Origin: JAIXWP01 sp041391745
GTDB taxonomy: Bacteria; Bacteroidota; Bacteroidia; Flavobacteriales_D; Sanyastnellaceae
DNA length: 64,000 nucleotides
Direction: 5' to 3'
Assembly: GCA_041391745.1 (NCBI GenBank)
Contig: JAWKNK010000002.1
Location: 124,001 to 188,000, forward strand
Position numbers and translations under genes: made by a program. Below the pieces are notes generated by a model. It was given only the letters and a program-made list of their open reading frames with translations, had not been told where the DNA came from and ran no database searches. Positions 19,244-27,851 of this stretch are shown piece after piece; position 1 is the first letter of the stretch, and every line of letters begins with the position of its first letter.

Positions 19244-20479
19244 ATGAAAGGGGTAAACCTAGGTGAGGCGTTTTCTGAATTCAAAGAATTCAAGAATATC
19301 GACCGCGAAACAATGACCAACATCCTTGCGGATGTTTTTCGTAACATGATTCTCAAGCGTTGGGGTGCCGACGATGGGTTCGACATTATTGTAAACTCAG
19401 ATCGTGGTGACTTAGAAATCTGGCGCACACGTGAAATCGTTCCAGATGGAGAGCTTGACGACGAAGTTGCTCAAATCGAAGTAAGCCTTGCCTGCAAGAT
19501 TATTCCAGATTTGGAAGTCGGAGAAGAATTGATTGAAGAAATCAAAATCGAAGACTTTGGTCGTCGCAACGTTTTGGCAATGCGTCAAAACCTTGCTGCA
19601 CGTATCATGGAACTCGAAAAAGATCATATCTACCAGAAATACCGTGAACGTGTTGGTGAAATCATCACGGGAGAAGTATATCAGGTTTGGAAAAAAGAAA
19701 TTCTGGTTCTCGATGATGAAAGCAATGAATTGCTTTTACCAAAAGACCAGCAGATCCCAAGCGACTTCTACAAAAAGGGTGATACCATCCGTGCAGTTGT
19801 TTACAAGGTTGACATGCGCAACAATTCACCTCAAATTATTTTGAGCAGAACAGCTCCTGAATTCCTTGAGAAATTGTTTGAACAAGAAGTTCCTGAAGTA
19901 TTTGATGGATTGATTACAATCAAGAAAATCGTTCGTGAGCCAGGCGAAAGAGCTAAAGTAGCTGTAGAAAGCTACGACGATCGCGTGGATCCAGTTGGAG
20001 CTTGTGTTGGTGTAAAAGGATCAAGAATTCACAGCATTGTTCGTGAATTGCGCAACGAAAATATCGACGTAATTCAATACACTAGCAATGAGCAATTGTT
20101 GATTGGACGTGCACTTGCACCTGCAAAAATTTCAAGCATCAACCTTGACCGTGAAAACGGAAAAGCTGACGTATTCTTGAAACCAGACCAAGTGTCTCTT
20201 GCCATTGGTAAGGGTGGTCACAACATCCGTTTGGCTGGAAAGCTTACTGGATTTGAAATTGATGTTTACCGCGAAACAGATACCGACATCGATGATGTGG
20301 ATTTGGAAGAATTCACAGACGAAATAGACGGATGGATCATCTCCGAGCTTAAGGCTATTGGATGTGATACTGCTCGTTCGGTACTTGAAATTCCTAAGGC
20401 TGACTTGGTAAAGAGAACAGACTTAGAAGAAGAAACTGTAGAGGAAGTACTCCGTATTTTGAAAGAGGAGTTCGAATAA
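19244..20479 (+). CDS. nusA: Transcription termination/antitermination factor NusA
   Basis: 411 residues. N-terminal RNA-polymerase-binding domain (~1-130), S1 domain (~135-200, GEIITGEVYQVWKKEILVLDDESNELLLP), two KH domains (~230-345, with CVGVKGSRIHSIVRELRNENIDVIQY and LAIGKGGHNIRLAGKLTGFEIDVY), and a short helix-hairpin-helix tail. The second tandem C-terminal acidic repeats of enterobacterial NusA are absent, as in most phyla. Its position behind a promoter-terminator leader makes autoregulation by termination plausible. Confidence 0.96.
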   Translation: MKGVNLGEAFSEFKEFKNIDRETMTNILADVFRNMILKRWGADDGFDIIVNSDRGDLEIWRTREIVPDGELDDEVAQIEVSLACKIIPDLEVGEELIEEIKIEDFGRRNVLAMRQNLAARIMELEKDHIYQKYRERVGEIITGEVYQVWKKEILVLDDESNELLLPKDQQIPSDFYKKGDTIRAVVYKVDMRNNSPQIILSRTAPEFLEKLFEQEVPEVFDGLITIKKIVREPGERAKVAVESYDDRVDPVGACVGVKGSRIHSIVRELRNENIDVIQYTSNEQLLIGRALAPAKISSINLDRENGKADVFLKPDQVSLAIGKGGHNIRLAGKLTGFEIDVYRETDTDIDDVDLEEFTDEIDGWIISELKAIGCDTARSVLEIPKADLVKRTDLEEETVEEVLRILKEEFE

Positions 20480-20560
20480 TAAAACCGTACTTTTACACAG
20501 TAGAGTTTTTTAAAAGAGAGAAAGCGTTCCGACATGGATCGGGACACCCAAATAAATTAT

Positions 20561-23473
20561 ATGTCCGAAAACAAGGCACCACAAAGATTAGGTAAAGCGG
20601 CCGTTACGCTTGGAGTAAGTAAGGATACTATTGTAGAGTTCCTAGCAAAAAAGGGAATTACAATAGAGGATAATCCTATGGCTAAAATCGAAGCTGATGT
20701 GTTCCAGATTCTTTCTGAAGAATTCTCTAGCGATCAGGAAGCCAAGGAAAAAACTGCAGCAAAGGCCACTAGAATTCGCGAATCTCGTGAGACAATCACA
20801 ATTGATTCTACGAAAAAGAAAAAGGCCGATGGTTCTGATGAAGAAGAGCCAGAAATTGATTTGTCTCAATTCAAGAGAAAAGTTGAGCCAAAGCCAAAAG
20901 CTGCTAAGCCTGCTAAAACAGAAGAACCGGCACCAGAACCTGTTGAGGAAACTCCTCAGCCGGTAGCTGAAACACAACCTGAGCCTGAAGTGGTTCCTGA
21001 ACCAGAACCTACTCCACAAGCTGAAACTCCTGCTCAAGAAGAGGAGTCTAAGCCTAATGAAGTAAAGGTGATTGGCAAAATCGACCTCTCTTCAATTGAA
21101 AAGCCTAAGAAAGGCAAGAAGAAGGAAGAACCAAAAGCAGATAAAAAAGCAGAAAAGAAAACTGCTAAAGATGCTCCTGCTAAAGCTGAAAAAGTTGAAG
21201 CTAAAAAAGAAGAGCCTGCTAAAGCTGTTGAAGCGGAAAAGAAAGAGGAAGCTCCTGCTGCACCAGTAGAAAAAGAACTCATTCGAGTAAACGCTCAAAA
21301 ACTTTCTGGTGTTACCATGGTAGGAAAGATTGACTTGCCTACTGCTCCAGAGAAGAAAAAAGCGGATAACAAATCGAACGACAACAAAGAGAAACGCAAG
21401 CGCAAGCGCGTTTCGAAAGTCGATATTGGTCGTCAACAAGAGCAAGACAAACGCCCAGGTGGACCAAACCAAGGTGGTGGTCAAAATCAAGGCGGTGGTC
21501 AAGGTGGAAATCGCGGCAATAACCGTGGGGGAAATTCAAGATTCCAAAAGCCTGAACAAAAGACTGAGGTTAACGAACAAGACATCCAAAACCAAATCAA
21601 GGAAACCCTTGCTCGCCTCGGTAACCAAGGGAAATCAAAGTCTTCTAAATTTAGAAGAGAAAAGCGTGATCAAGTTGCTCGTCGTGCCGAAGAGCAAATG
21701 ATGCGTGAACAAGAAGAAAGTTCGGTACTTAAATTGACTGAATTCGTTACGGTTTCTGAATTGGCAACGTTGATGAACAGACAGCCAACTGAAATTATTG
21801 CGGCGTGTATGTCACTTGGAATTTTCGCATCTATCAACCAACGTCTGGATGCTGAAACCATTCATATCATCGCTGACGAATTTGGTTACCAAATCGAATT
21901 CGTAAGCGCTGAGGTTACTGAAACCGTTCTTGAAGAAGTGGATACTCCTGAAGACTTGTCACCACGTCCTCCAGTAGTAACGGTTATGGGTCACGTTGAC
22001 CATGGTAAAACATCGCTTCTTGACTTTATTCGTAACGCAAATGTAATCGCAGGTGAGGCGGGTGGAATCACTCAGCACATCGGTGCTTATAGCGTTACGC
22101 TTCCTCAGAACAATAAAAAAATAACATTCCTTGATACTCCGGGTCACGAAGCCTTTACCGCTATGCGTGCTCGTGGTGCTCAAGTTACAGACTTAGCAAT
22201 TATTGTAATTGCCGCAGACGATAGCGTGATGCCTCAAACAAAAGAAGCAATCAGTCACGCACAAGCTGCAAACGTTCCAATGATCTTCGCCATCAACAAG
22301 GTGGATAAGCCAGATGCTAATCCGGAGCGCATTCGTGAGCAACTTGCGAATATGAACATCCTTGTAGAAGAATGGGGTGGTAAATTCCAAAGCCAGGAAG
22401 TTGCCGCTAAGAAGGGATTGAATATCGACAAGCTTCTTGAAAAAGTGCTTCTTGAAGCTGAACTCCTCGACCTTAAAGCAAATCCTAAGAAACGTGCAGT
22501 TGGTACTGTAATCGAATCTTCACTGGATAAAGGTCGCGGATATGTAGCAACTATACTTGTCGAGGGTGGAACACTCCGCATTGGAGATCCACTTCTTGCA
22601 GGACAATACAGCGGTCGTGTGAAAGCCATGTTTAACGAGCGTGGACAGAAAATCACAGCAGCAGGACCAGCTACTCCAGTTTCTATTCTAGGTTTTGAAG
22701 GTGCACCTAATGCCGGTGACCGTTTCTATGTAATGGAAGACGAAAGAGAAGCGAGAAACATTGCTACAAAGCGTCAACAATTGCAGCGTGAACAAAGCGT
22801 TAGAACGAAGAAACACCTCACTATCGAAGAGATTGGTCGTCGTATCGCATTGGGAGACTTCAAGCAATTGAACTTGATTGTGAAAGGTGACGTGGATGGA
22901 TCTGTTGAAGCATTGGTAGATTCACTACAAAAGCTTTCTACAGAAAAAATTCAAGTTTCTATCATTCACAAAGGTGTGGGTCAAATCTCAGAATCAGACG
23001 TATTGCTTGCATCTGCATCAGACGCGATCATCGTTGGTTTCCAAGTTCGTCCTTCTCAAAGTGCGCGTAGAATCGCAGAAAACGAAGAAATTCAGATCAA
23101 GCTATACAGCGTTATCTATAAAGCCATCGAAGAAATCAAAGAAGCGATGGAAGGTATGCTTTCAGCAAAAATCGAAGAACAAGTGGTGGGAACTGCAGAA
23201 ATCCGCGAGGTGTTCAAAATCACCAAAGTGGGTACAGTTGCCGGATGTTTTGTACTCGATGGAAAGCTTACAAGAAACAACAAGGTGCGCGTGATTCGCG
23301 ATGGTATCGTGATTTACACAGGCGAACTTGGTTCGTTGAAGCGTTTCAAAGACGACGTGAAAGAAGTAACCAAAGGTTATGAGTGTGGTCTGAACGTAGA
23401 GAAATTCAACGACATCAAGGTTGGCGACAACATCGAAGCCTTCGAAGAAGTAGAAGTGAAGCAAACGCTATAA
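20561..23473 (+). CDS. infB: Translation initiation factor IF-2
   Basis: About 970 residues. The start at 20561 (MSENKAPQRLGKAAVTLGVSK) is preferred because it begins directly with the IF-2 N-terminal domain; an ATG at 20534 would add nine residues. A long low-complexity Lys/Glu/Pro/Ala linker (~70-300) and a Gly/Asn/Gln-rich stretch (~300-330) precede the GTPase. G1 is GHVDHGKT at about residues 477-484, G3 is DTPGHE, G4 is NKVD. Domains II, III and IV follow. Third gene of the rimP-nusA-infB operon. Confidence 0.96.
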   Translation: MSENKAPQRLGKAAVTLGVSKDTIVEFLAKKGITIEDNPMAKIEADVFQILSEEFSSDQEAKEKTAAKATRIRESRETITIDSTKKKKADGSDEEEPEIDLSQFKRKVEPKPKAAKPAKTEEPAPEPVEETPQPVAETQPEPEVVPEPEPTPQAETPAQEEESKPNEVKVIGKIDLSSIEKPKKGKKKEEPKADKKAEKKTAKDAPAKAEKVEAKKEEPAKAVEAEKKEEAPAAPVEKELIRVNAQKLSGVTMVGKIDLPTAPEKKKADNKSNDNKEKRKRKRVSKVDIGRQQEQDKRPGGPNQGGGQNQGGGQGGNRGNNRGGNSRFQKPEQKTEVNEQDIQNQIKETLARLGNQGKSKSSKFRREKRDQVARRAEEQMMREQEESSVLKLTEFVTVSELATLMNRQPTEIIAACMSLGIFASINQRLDAETIHIIADEFGYQIEFVSAEVTETVLEEVDTPEDLSPRPPVVTVMGHVDHGKTSLLDFIRNANVIAGEAGGITQHIGAYSVTLPQNNKKITFLDTPGHEAFTAMRARGAQVTDLAIIVIAADDSVMPQTKEAISHAQAANVPMIFAINKVDKPDANPERIREQLANMNILVEEWGGKFQSQEVAAKKGLNIDKLLEKVLLEAELLDLKANPKKRAVGTVIESSLDKGRGYVATILVEGGTLRIGDPLLAGQYSGRVKAMFNERGQKITAAGPATPVSILGFEGAPNAGDRFYVMEDEREARNIATKRQQLQREQSVRTKKHLTIEEIGRRIALGDFKQLNLIVKGDVDGSVEALVDSLQKLSTEKIQVSIIHKGVGQISESDVLLASASDAIIVGFQVRPSQSARRIAENEEIQIKLYSVIYKAIEEIKEAMEGMLSAKIEEQVVGTAEIREVFKITKVGTVAGCFVLDGKLTRNNKVRVIRDGIVIYTGELGSLKRFKDDVKEVTKGYECGLNVEKFNDIKVGDNIEAFEEVEVKQTL

Positions 23474-23481
23474 CGGATATT

Positions 23482-23525
23482 GGTTCCTGGTTCTTGGTTG
23501 ATGGTTCAACCAAGGACTTAGGACC
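23482..23525. repeat. Imperfect inverted repeat between infB and pssA
   Basis: A core of CTTGGTTGA and its complement around TGG (about 23493-23512) is extended by imperfect pairing to a ~44-base hairpin of simple GGTTC/TGG words. No T-run follows, so it is not a standard terminator. It may act in mRNA processing or be a dispersed low-complexity element. Confidence 0.4.
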
Positions 23526-23551
23526 AAAAACTTAGAATAAGAAATCGAGTT

Positions 23552-24271
23552 TTGAATATCAAGTCCAACATCCCAAATTTCATTACCCTTGGTAATTTGC
23601 TATTTGGATGCATGGCTTTGGTAACATCAAGTGTAGAACTGGCTTGCATATTCATATTTACTGCTGCCATCCTCGATTTTTTTGATGGCATGGTAGCGCG
23701 TCTCCTCCACGTTTCATCTCCCCTAGGCAAACAACTTGACTCATTGGCCGATTTGGTATCCTTTGGTGTTGCACCTTCATTTTTGGCGCTACATACTTTG
23801 GAGAGTTACGCCATCCCATCCACTACTGGTGAAAAATGGATCTATATTTTTCCATTCATGATTGCTCTAGCCGGAGCTTGGCGCCTCGCTCGATTCAATA
23901 TTGATGAGTCGCAATCAGAATACTTCAAAGGCCTTCCTATTCCAGCCAATGGAATTCTTTGGATTGCCATCACTATGTATTTGGAAAATGAAATCCCAAG
24001 TGCCACTACCCATTATTTTGTTTTGATAATGATAGCATTGAGTTCACTCATTATGGTGAGTAAACTCAAACTTCTCAATTTCAAGATGAAATCTTTGGAC
24101 TGGGCAAACAACAAGTCTCGGTATATTCTACTGATATTAAGCGCTCTGATAGGAATTCCTATAGGAATTTTCAAATCCGCTTTTTTAGCAATACCCGCTG
24201 TCTTACTTTTGTACGCAGTAGTATCAATACTTCACTATTATATTTTCAATAAAAATGAAATTCAAGGCTGA
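23552..24271 (+). CDS. pssA: CDP-diacylglycerol-serine O-phosphatidyltransferase
   Basis: 239 residues. The CDP-alcohol phosphotransferase motif is complete: DG-MV-AR-x8-G-x3-D-x3-D, read in FDGMVARLL...GKQLDSLAD. Several hydrophobic segments follow, giving an integral membrane enzyme that makes phosphatidylserine, precursor of phosphatidylethanolamine. The start is a TTG: an in-frame stop lies at 23519, no ATG or GTG occurs between, and the family normally begins MNIKxxIPNFxTLxNL, exactly what the TTG gives. Its 3' end overlaps purS by 17 bases. Confidence 0.9.
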   Translation: MNIKSNIPNFITLGNLLFGCMALVTSSVELACIFIFTAAILDFFDGMVARLLHVSSPLGKQLDSLADLVSFGVAPSFLALHTLESYAIPSTTGEKWIYIFPFMIALAGAWRLARFNIDESQSEYFKGLPIPANGILWIAITMYLENEIPSATTHYFVLIMIALSSLIMVSKLKLLNFKMKSLDWANNKSRYILLILSALIGIPIGIFKSAFLAIPAVLLLYAVVSILHYYIFNKNEIQG

Positions 24272-24509
24272 AATTGATGTAATGCCATTAGAAGCATTGC
24301 TAGATCCACAAGGAAAAGCAGTAACCAACTCAATGAGCAATCTTGGCTTGCCTGAGATTACAGGAGTTCGCATCGGCAAACACATTTCACTTTATGTAGA
24401 AGCTGCTGACCAAAAGTCTGCGGAGGCGAAAGTAGATGATGCTTGTAAAAAGCTTCTTTGCAATCAAATCATGGAGTATTATCAATTCCAACTTACTGAA
24501 GTAAAATAA
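24255..24509 (+). CDS. purS: Phosphoribosylformylglycinamidine synthase subunit PurS
   Basis: 84 residues, the full size of PurS. KFKAEIDVMPLEALLDPQGKAVTNSMSNLGLPEITGVRIGKHISLYVEA is the family pattern. PurS joins PurL and PurQ in step four of purine synthesis in organisms with the split enzyme. purL and purQ are not adjacent. The start lies inside pssA (17-base overlap), indicating translational coupling; the next gene starts one base after its stop. Confidence 0.9.
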   Translation: MKFKAEIDVMPLEALLDPQGKAVTNSMSNLGLPEITGVRIGKHISLYVEAADQKSAEAKVDDACKKLLCNQIMEYYQFQLTEVK

Positions 24510-24510
24510 C

Positions 24511-24891
24511 ATGAAGCGGTTGGCGGCCATATCACTTTTGGTTGTTGCCACACTTCCATTTCTTATTAAAACAGGAATGGTGCTTCACTATTATTTCAAC
24601 TATACTTATTACTCTGAAGTACTTTGTGAAAACAAGGACAAACCAGAGATGCATTGTAACGGTACGTGCGCGCTTGGCCGCGAATTGCGTGCCGCAGAAG
24701 ATGCAAAACAGCAAGCGGAGACTAACATTCCAGCTCTTTCTAAAATAGAAATCAGCAACTTTATTCCTGCTGATAAATCACCCGAATACTCATTCGGTAT
24801 CATTCAAAACCTTTGTCAAGTGCCCGTTTCGAATGAAACGTTGACCGAGTGTTTGTTCGGTTCAGGCATTTTTCGTCCCCCGATTGTGTAG
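24511..24891 (+). CDS. Small membrane/periplasmic Cys-motif protein next to the MbnP/MbnH pair
   Basis: 126 residues. A hydrophobic N-terminus (4-22) may be a signal anchor. After YFNYTYYSEVLCENKD comes the conserved cysteine cluster C-E-N-K-D-K-P-E-M-H-C-N-G-T-C. Proteins with this CENKxxPxxxCNGxC pattern are common hypothetical proteins of Bacteroidota. The Cys/His/Met set could bind a metal, and the position before an MbnP/MbnH pair supports a copper link, but this is inference. It directly abuts purS, so it may be expressed from the pssA-purS transcript. Confidence 0.55.
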   Translation: MKRLAAISLLVVATLPFLIKTGMVLHYYFNYTYYSEVLCENKDKPEMHCNGTCALGRELRAAEDAKQQAETNIPALSKIEISNFIPADKSPEYSFGIIQNLCQVPVSNETLTECLFGSGIFRPPIV

Positions 24892-24974
24892 TATAAATTC
24901 TCACTAAACCTATTGGATTCGACCTTCCCCAGGTTCGAACAGGCGTTTATTTTATACTAACAACACAACTCAAA

Positions 24975-25751
24975 ATGAAATTTTCATATCTAATGCTGGG
25001 TACAGCCCTGGCTATAACTGTATTTACCGGCTGTAAAAAAGACGAAGAAATCACTGATACTCCAACAACACCAACTGAGACAACCGGTGAAATGGAGATT
25101 GAATTCGAGCACACATTTGATGGTGCGGCCTTCTCGATGGGTACTACATACACCAATGCCAACGGTGAAGATGTAAACTACTCCACAGTGAAATATTATG
25201 TGAGCAATATTAAATTGACAAAAACAGACGGTACCGAGTGGGTGCAACCAGAAAGTTACTACCTCGTAGATCTTTCTACTCCATCTACGGCAATGCTTCA
25301 CCTGCATGATGTGCCAACAGGTGATTACACCGACATCACATTTACCATCGGAGTGGATAGCACAAGATGTGTTTCAGGTGCTCAAGAAGGTGCCTTGGCT
25401 ATTTCAAACAACATGTTTTGGAGTTGGAATAGTGGCTACATTTTCGTGAAAATGGAAGGAACTTCATCGGCTTCTAACAGCGGTCAATTTGCTTACCATA
25501 TTGGAGGTTTTTCATACACCAACAATTCTATCAATGAAGGATCATTCGACTTTGCCCCTTCTATGCTGATGATTAGACAAGATGCCGCTCCTGTGGTACA
25601 CATGTCTATTGATTTGAATAAGGTTTATGATGGTCCTGCCGGAGTAGTTTCGGTTGCCACTTCATCGAACGTTACAATGACCAACGCCAACGCTGTAAAA
25701 ATTTCAGATAATTTCTTCAGCGGAATCAGCTTCGAGCACATACACAATTAA
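24975..25751 (+). CDS. MbnP-like copper-binding lipoprotein
   Basis: 258 residues. Lipobox FTGC with Cys20, then KKDEE. The MbnP-family pattern is clear: IEFEHTFDG, VKYYVSNIKL, YYLVDL, HDVPTGDYTDITFTIGVD, then NNMFWSWNSGYIFVKMEG and a final FFSGISFEHIHN. In methanotroph MbnP a tryptophan is oxidised to kynurenine by MbnH to build a copper site (literature knowledge); the conserved tryptophans here are W149 and W151. It is followed after 11 bases by a MbnH-like gene. A surface or periplasmic copper-holding role is inferred. No methanobactin genes are seen. Confidence 0.8.
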   Translation: MKFSYLMLGTALAITVFTGCKKDEEITDTPTTPTETTGEMEIEFEHTFDGAAFSMGTTYTNANGEDVNYSTVKYYVSNIKLTKTDGTEWVQPESYYLVDLSTPSTAMLHLHDVPTGDYTDITFTIGVDSTRCVSGAQEGALAISNNMFWSWNSGYIFVKMEGTSSASNSGQFAYHIGGFSYTNNSINEGSFDFAPSMLMIRQDAAPVVHMSIDLNKVYDGPAGVVSVATSSNVTMTNANAVKISDNFFSGISFEHIHN

Positions 25752-25762
25752 AATCATTCACC

Positions 25763-26791
25763 ATGAACAAAATTGTTCTAGGGTGGGTATTCATGATATT
25801 GATTGTATCATGTTCGAAAAGCAATAAAGAAGAATTGGTTGTTGAATCACCAGACACTTTCAAAGGTCTGGTGGTTCCCAGCCATTTCCCTTCTACCCAC
25901 TATCAATTCCAAAACAATCCAATTACCGAATCAGGATTCGAATTAGGTCGTCAATTGTTTTATGAAAAACTGTTGAGTAGCGATAATACCATTTCTTGTG
26001 GTAGTTGTCATGCTCAAGTGCATGCTTTTGCAGATCACTCTGTAACCCTCAGCGCCGGTGTAGATGGTGCAATAGGCACTAGAAATAGTCCAGCACTTTT
26101 CAACTTGGCATGGTATCCCTCTTTCATGTGGGATGGTGGAGTAAACCACATTGAGGTGATGCCTTTTGCACCCATCACGAATCCAGTTGAAATGAATGAG
26201 GATATGGGCAATGTAGTATTGAAACTGCAAGCCACTGATAAGTATCCTCCCCTCTTCGAAAAAGCATTTGGTACCTCTACCATTACCGATCAAAAAATGC
26301 TCTATGCGCTAGCGCAATTTATGTCGATGATGGTATCATCCGACTCCAAGTATGACAAGGTGATTTTGGGAACTGAGGTTTTTACTGAACAAGAATTACA
26401 AGGCTACCACATCTATCAAAACAACTGTTCTTCTTGTCATACAGAACCTTTATTCACCGATTTCTCATACCGCAACAATGGCTTGAGTGCCACTCCTGAA
26501 GCAGATGAAGGGCGCTATCGTATCACATTAAATGCCGAAGATATGAGTAAGTTTAAAGTGCCGTCGCTGCGCAACATTCAACTTACCTATCCTTACATGC
26601 ACGATGGGCGTATCCATTCATTGAATGGCGTAATTGATCATTACTCTTCGGGAATTCAAAATTCTCCTACGCTTGATCCCAACCTTCAAAACATGAACTT
26701 TTCTGAAGAAGAAAAGCAAGCATTGATTGCGTTTTTATATACACTAAATGATTACACCTTTTTGGGTAATCATGCATTATCCGAACCATGA
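25763..26791 (+). CDS. MbnH-like di-haem cytochrome c peroxidase family lipoprotein
   Basis: 342 residues. Lipobox IVSC with Cys17. Two haem-binding CxxCH motifs: C79-G-S-C82-H83 and C222-S-S-C225-H226. The sequence follows the CcpA/MauG/MbnH fold, with GRQLFYEKLLSSDNTISCGSCH, GTRNSPALFNLAW, FMWDGGV and FKVPSLRNIQLTYPYMHDGR. Pairing with an MbnP gene points to the MbnH branch, which modifies a partner tryptophan, rather than a plain hydrogen peroxide scavenger. It acts outside the inner membrane. It overlaps the next gene by four bases (ATGA). Confidence 0.85.
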   Translation: MNKIVLGWVFMILIVSCSKSNKEELVVESPDTFKGLVVPSHFPSTHYQFQNNPITESGFELGRQLFYEKLLSSDNTISCGSCHAQVHAFADHSVTLSAGVDGAIGTRNSPALFNLAWYPSFMWDGGVNHIEVMPFAPITNPVEMNEDMGNVVLKLQATDKYPPLFEKAFGTSTITDQKMLYALAQFMSMMVSSDSKYDKVILGTEVFTEQELQGYHIYQNNCSSCHTEPLFTDFSYRNNGLSATPEADEGRYRITLNAEDMSKFKVPSLRNIQLTYPYMHDGRIHSLNGVIDHYSSGIQNSPTLDPNLQNMNFSEEEKQALIAFLYTLNDYTFLGNHALSEP

Positions 26792-27753
26792 AAAAAATTA
26801 TTACTCTTATTGTTCTCATTACAATAAGTACTAATCTTCTCGCCTGCGATATCTGTGGATGCGGCGCTGGTGGCAGTTTTCTAGGCATCATCCCACAATT
26901 TGGGCGAACCCAATTTGGTATTCGTTCTAGTTTCAGAACCTTTGATCATCCCAACACTATTCTCAATGTAAACGGAAATAGTATCGTGCAACGCGATGAG
27001 AATTTTCAAACCGATTTCACCTTGCGTCTATTCAAGAAAAATAGAATTCAATACTTCTTTCAAGCTCCTTATAAAATAAACACACGCTATGAATCATTAC
27101 GCACCACAACCCTTTTAGGTATTGGTGACATACAAGTAGGAGCCACATACACTTTGATTCAGCAGCAAGACAGCAGTGCGATTCGATTCAAAAATTTGTT
27201 GGCTATGGGTGGTGGATTTACGTTGCCCACAGGAAAGTACATGCAACGTGATGAAACGAAAGTGATCATGCCCGCTTTATTTCAATTGGGAAGTGGTGCA
27301 TTTCAATACAATGCGAATTTGTATTATTCTTTGCGTTACAAAAGATGGGGAGCCATGGTGAACGCGCAGTATGTCTATGCTGAGCAAAATGAAATGAAGT
27401 ATCAGTTTGGTCAGCGCTATCAATCATCGCTTGCGCTATTTTATCGAAAAGACTTTTCATGGAAGGTTCAACCGAAAAAAGATGAGCCGGTGTATTTAGA
27501 AAAGAATAAAACGCTTAGTGTAATTCCTTCTATAGGTTGGTCGACCGAACACAGTGAGAAGGATTTAGAATATGGTGTTGTTAAGCCTTATACCGGTGGC
27601 ACACAATATTTGGTGCAGGGTGCGCTTGATGTGTATTATCAAAAGTTTGCCTTCAATATTTTCTTTCAGCAAAGTTATTTTAATGACATTCCTATTGCCC
27701 AACCCGAAAATAAAGTTCGTGTAGGAGCTGGACTGACATGGGTGATTGGGTAG
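26788..27753 (+). CDS. Outer-membrane barrel with N-terminal CDICGCG motif
   Basis: 321 residues. N-terminal export signal ending NLLAC, directly followed by D-I-C-G-C-G-A-G-G; the LLAC could be a lipobox or the cysteines may act as a soft-metal site. The rest alternates polar and hydrophobic residues as in a barrel and ends VRVGAGLTWVIG. Start overlaps mbnH-like by four bases, so they are translationally coupled. The context suggests it moves or exposes copper with the MbnP/MbnH pair; this is inferred from position and the Cys motif only. Similar barrels are often labelled transporter. Confidence 0.65.
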   Translation: MKKIITLIVLITISTNLLACDICGCGAGGSFLGIIPQFGRTQFGIRSSFRTFDHPNTILNVNGNSIVQRDENFQTDFTLRLFKKNRIQYFFQAPYKINTRYESLRTTTLLGIGDIQVGATYTLIQQQDSSAIRFKNLLAMGGGFTLPTGKYMQRDETKVIMPALFQLGSGAFQYNANLYYSLRYKRWGAMVNAQYVYAEQNEMKYQFGQRYQSSLALFYRKDFSWKVQPKKDEPVYLEKNKTLSVIPSIGWSTEHSEKDLEYGVVKPYTGGTQYLVQGALDVYYQKFAFNIFFQQSYFNDIPIAQPENKVRVGAGLTWVIG

Positions 27754-27770
27754 CGACTTAGCTTTTCTTT

Positions 27771-27822
27771 CGCGAATAACGCAGAGAATAACAATCCAAT
27801 TCAGATCAAACTCGCTACTTGT
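27771..27822. repeat. Solitary fragment of the ~165-bp repeat family
   Basis: About 50 bases containing AATAACGCAGAGAATAACAA and then TCCAATTCAGATCAAACTCG match, nearly base for base, an internal part of the repeat unit arrayed at 30.6-31.2 kb. It lies in the 98-base gap between convergent genes. Confidence 0.7.
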
Positions 27823-27851
27823 GAAAGTATTTGTTCGGTCAAATTGCTAGA

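Noticed and set aside
20697..21701. Several Lys-, Arg-, Phe- or Ser-rich ORFs on both strands within infB
   Set aside because: They are shadows of the low-complexity Lys/Glu/Pro linker of IF-2 in other frames.
23482..23525. Intrinsic terminator after infB
   Set aside because: The hairpin is imperfect and no T-run follows on either strand.
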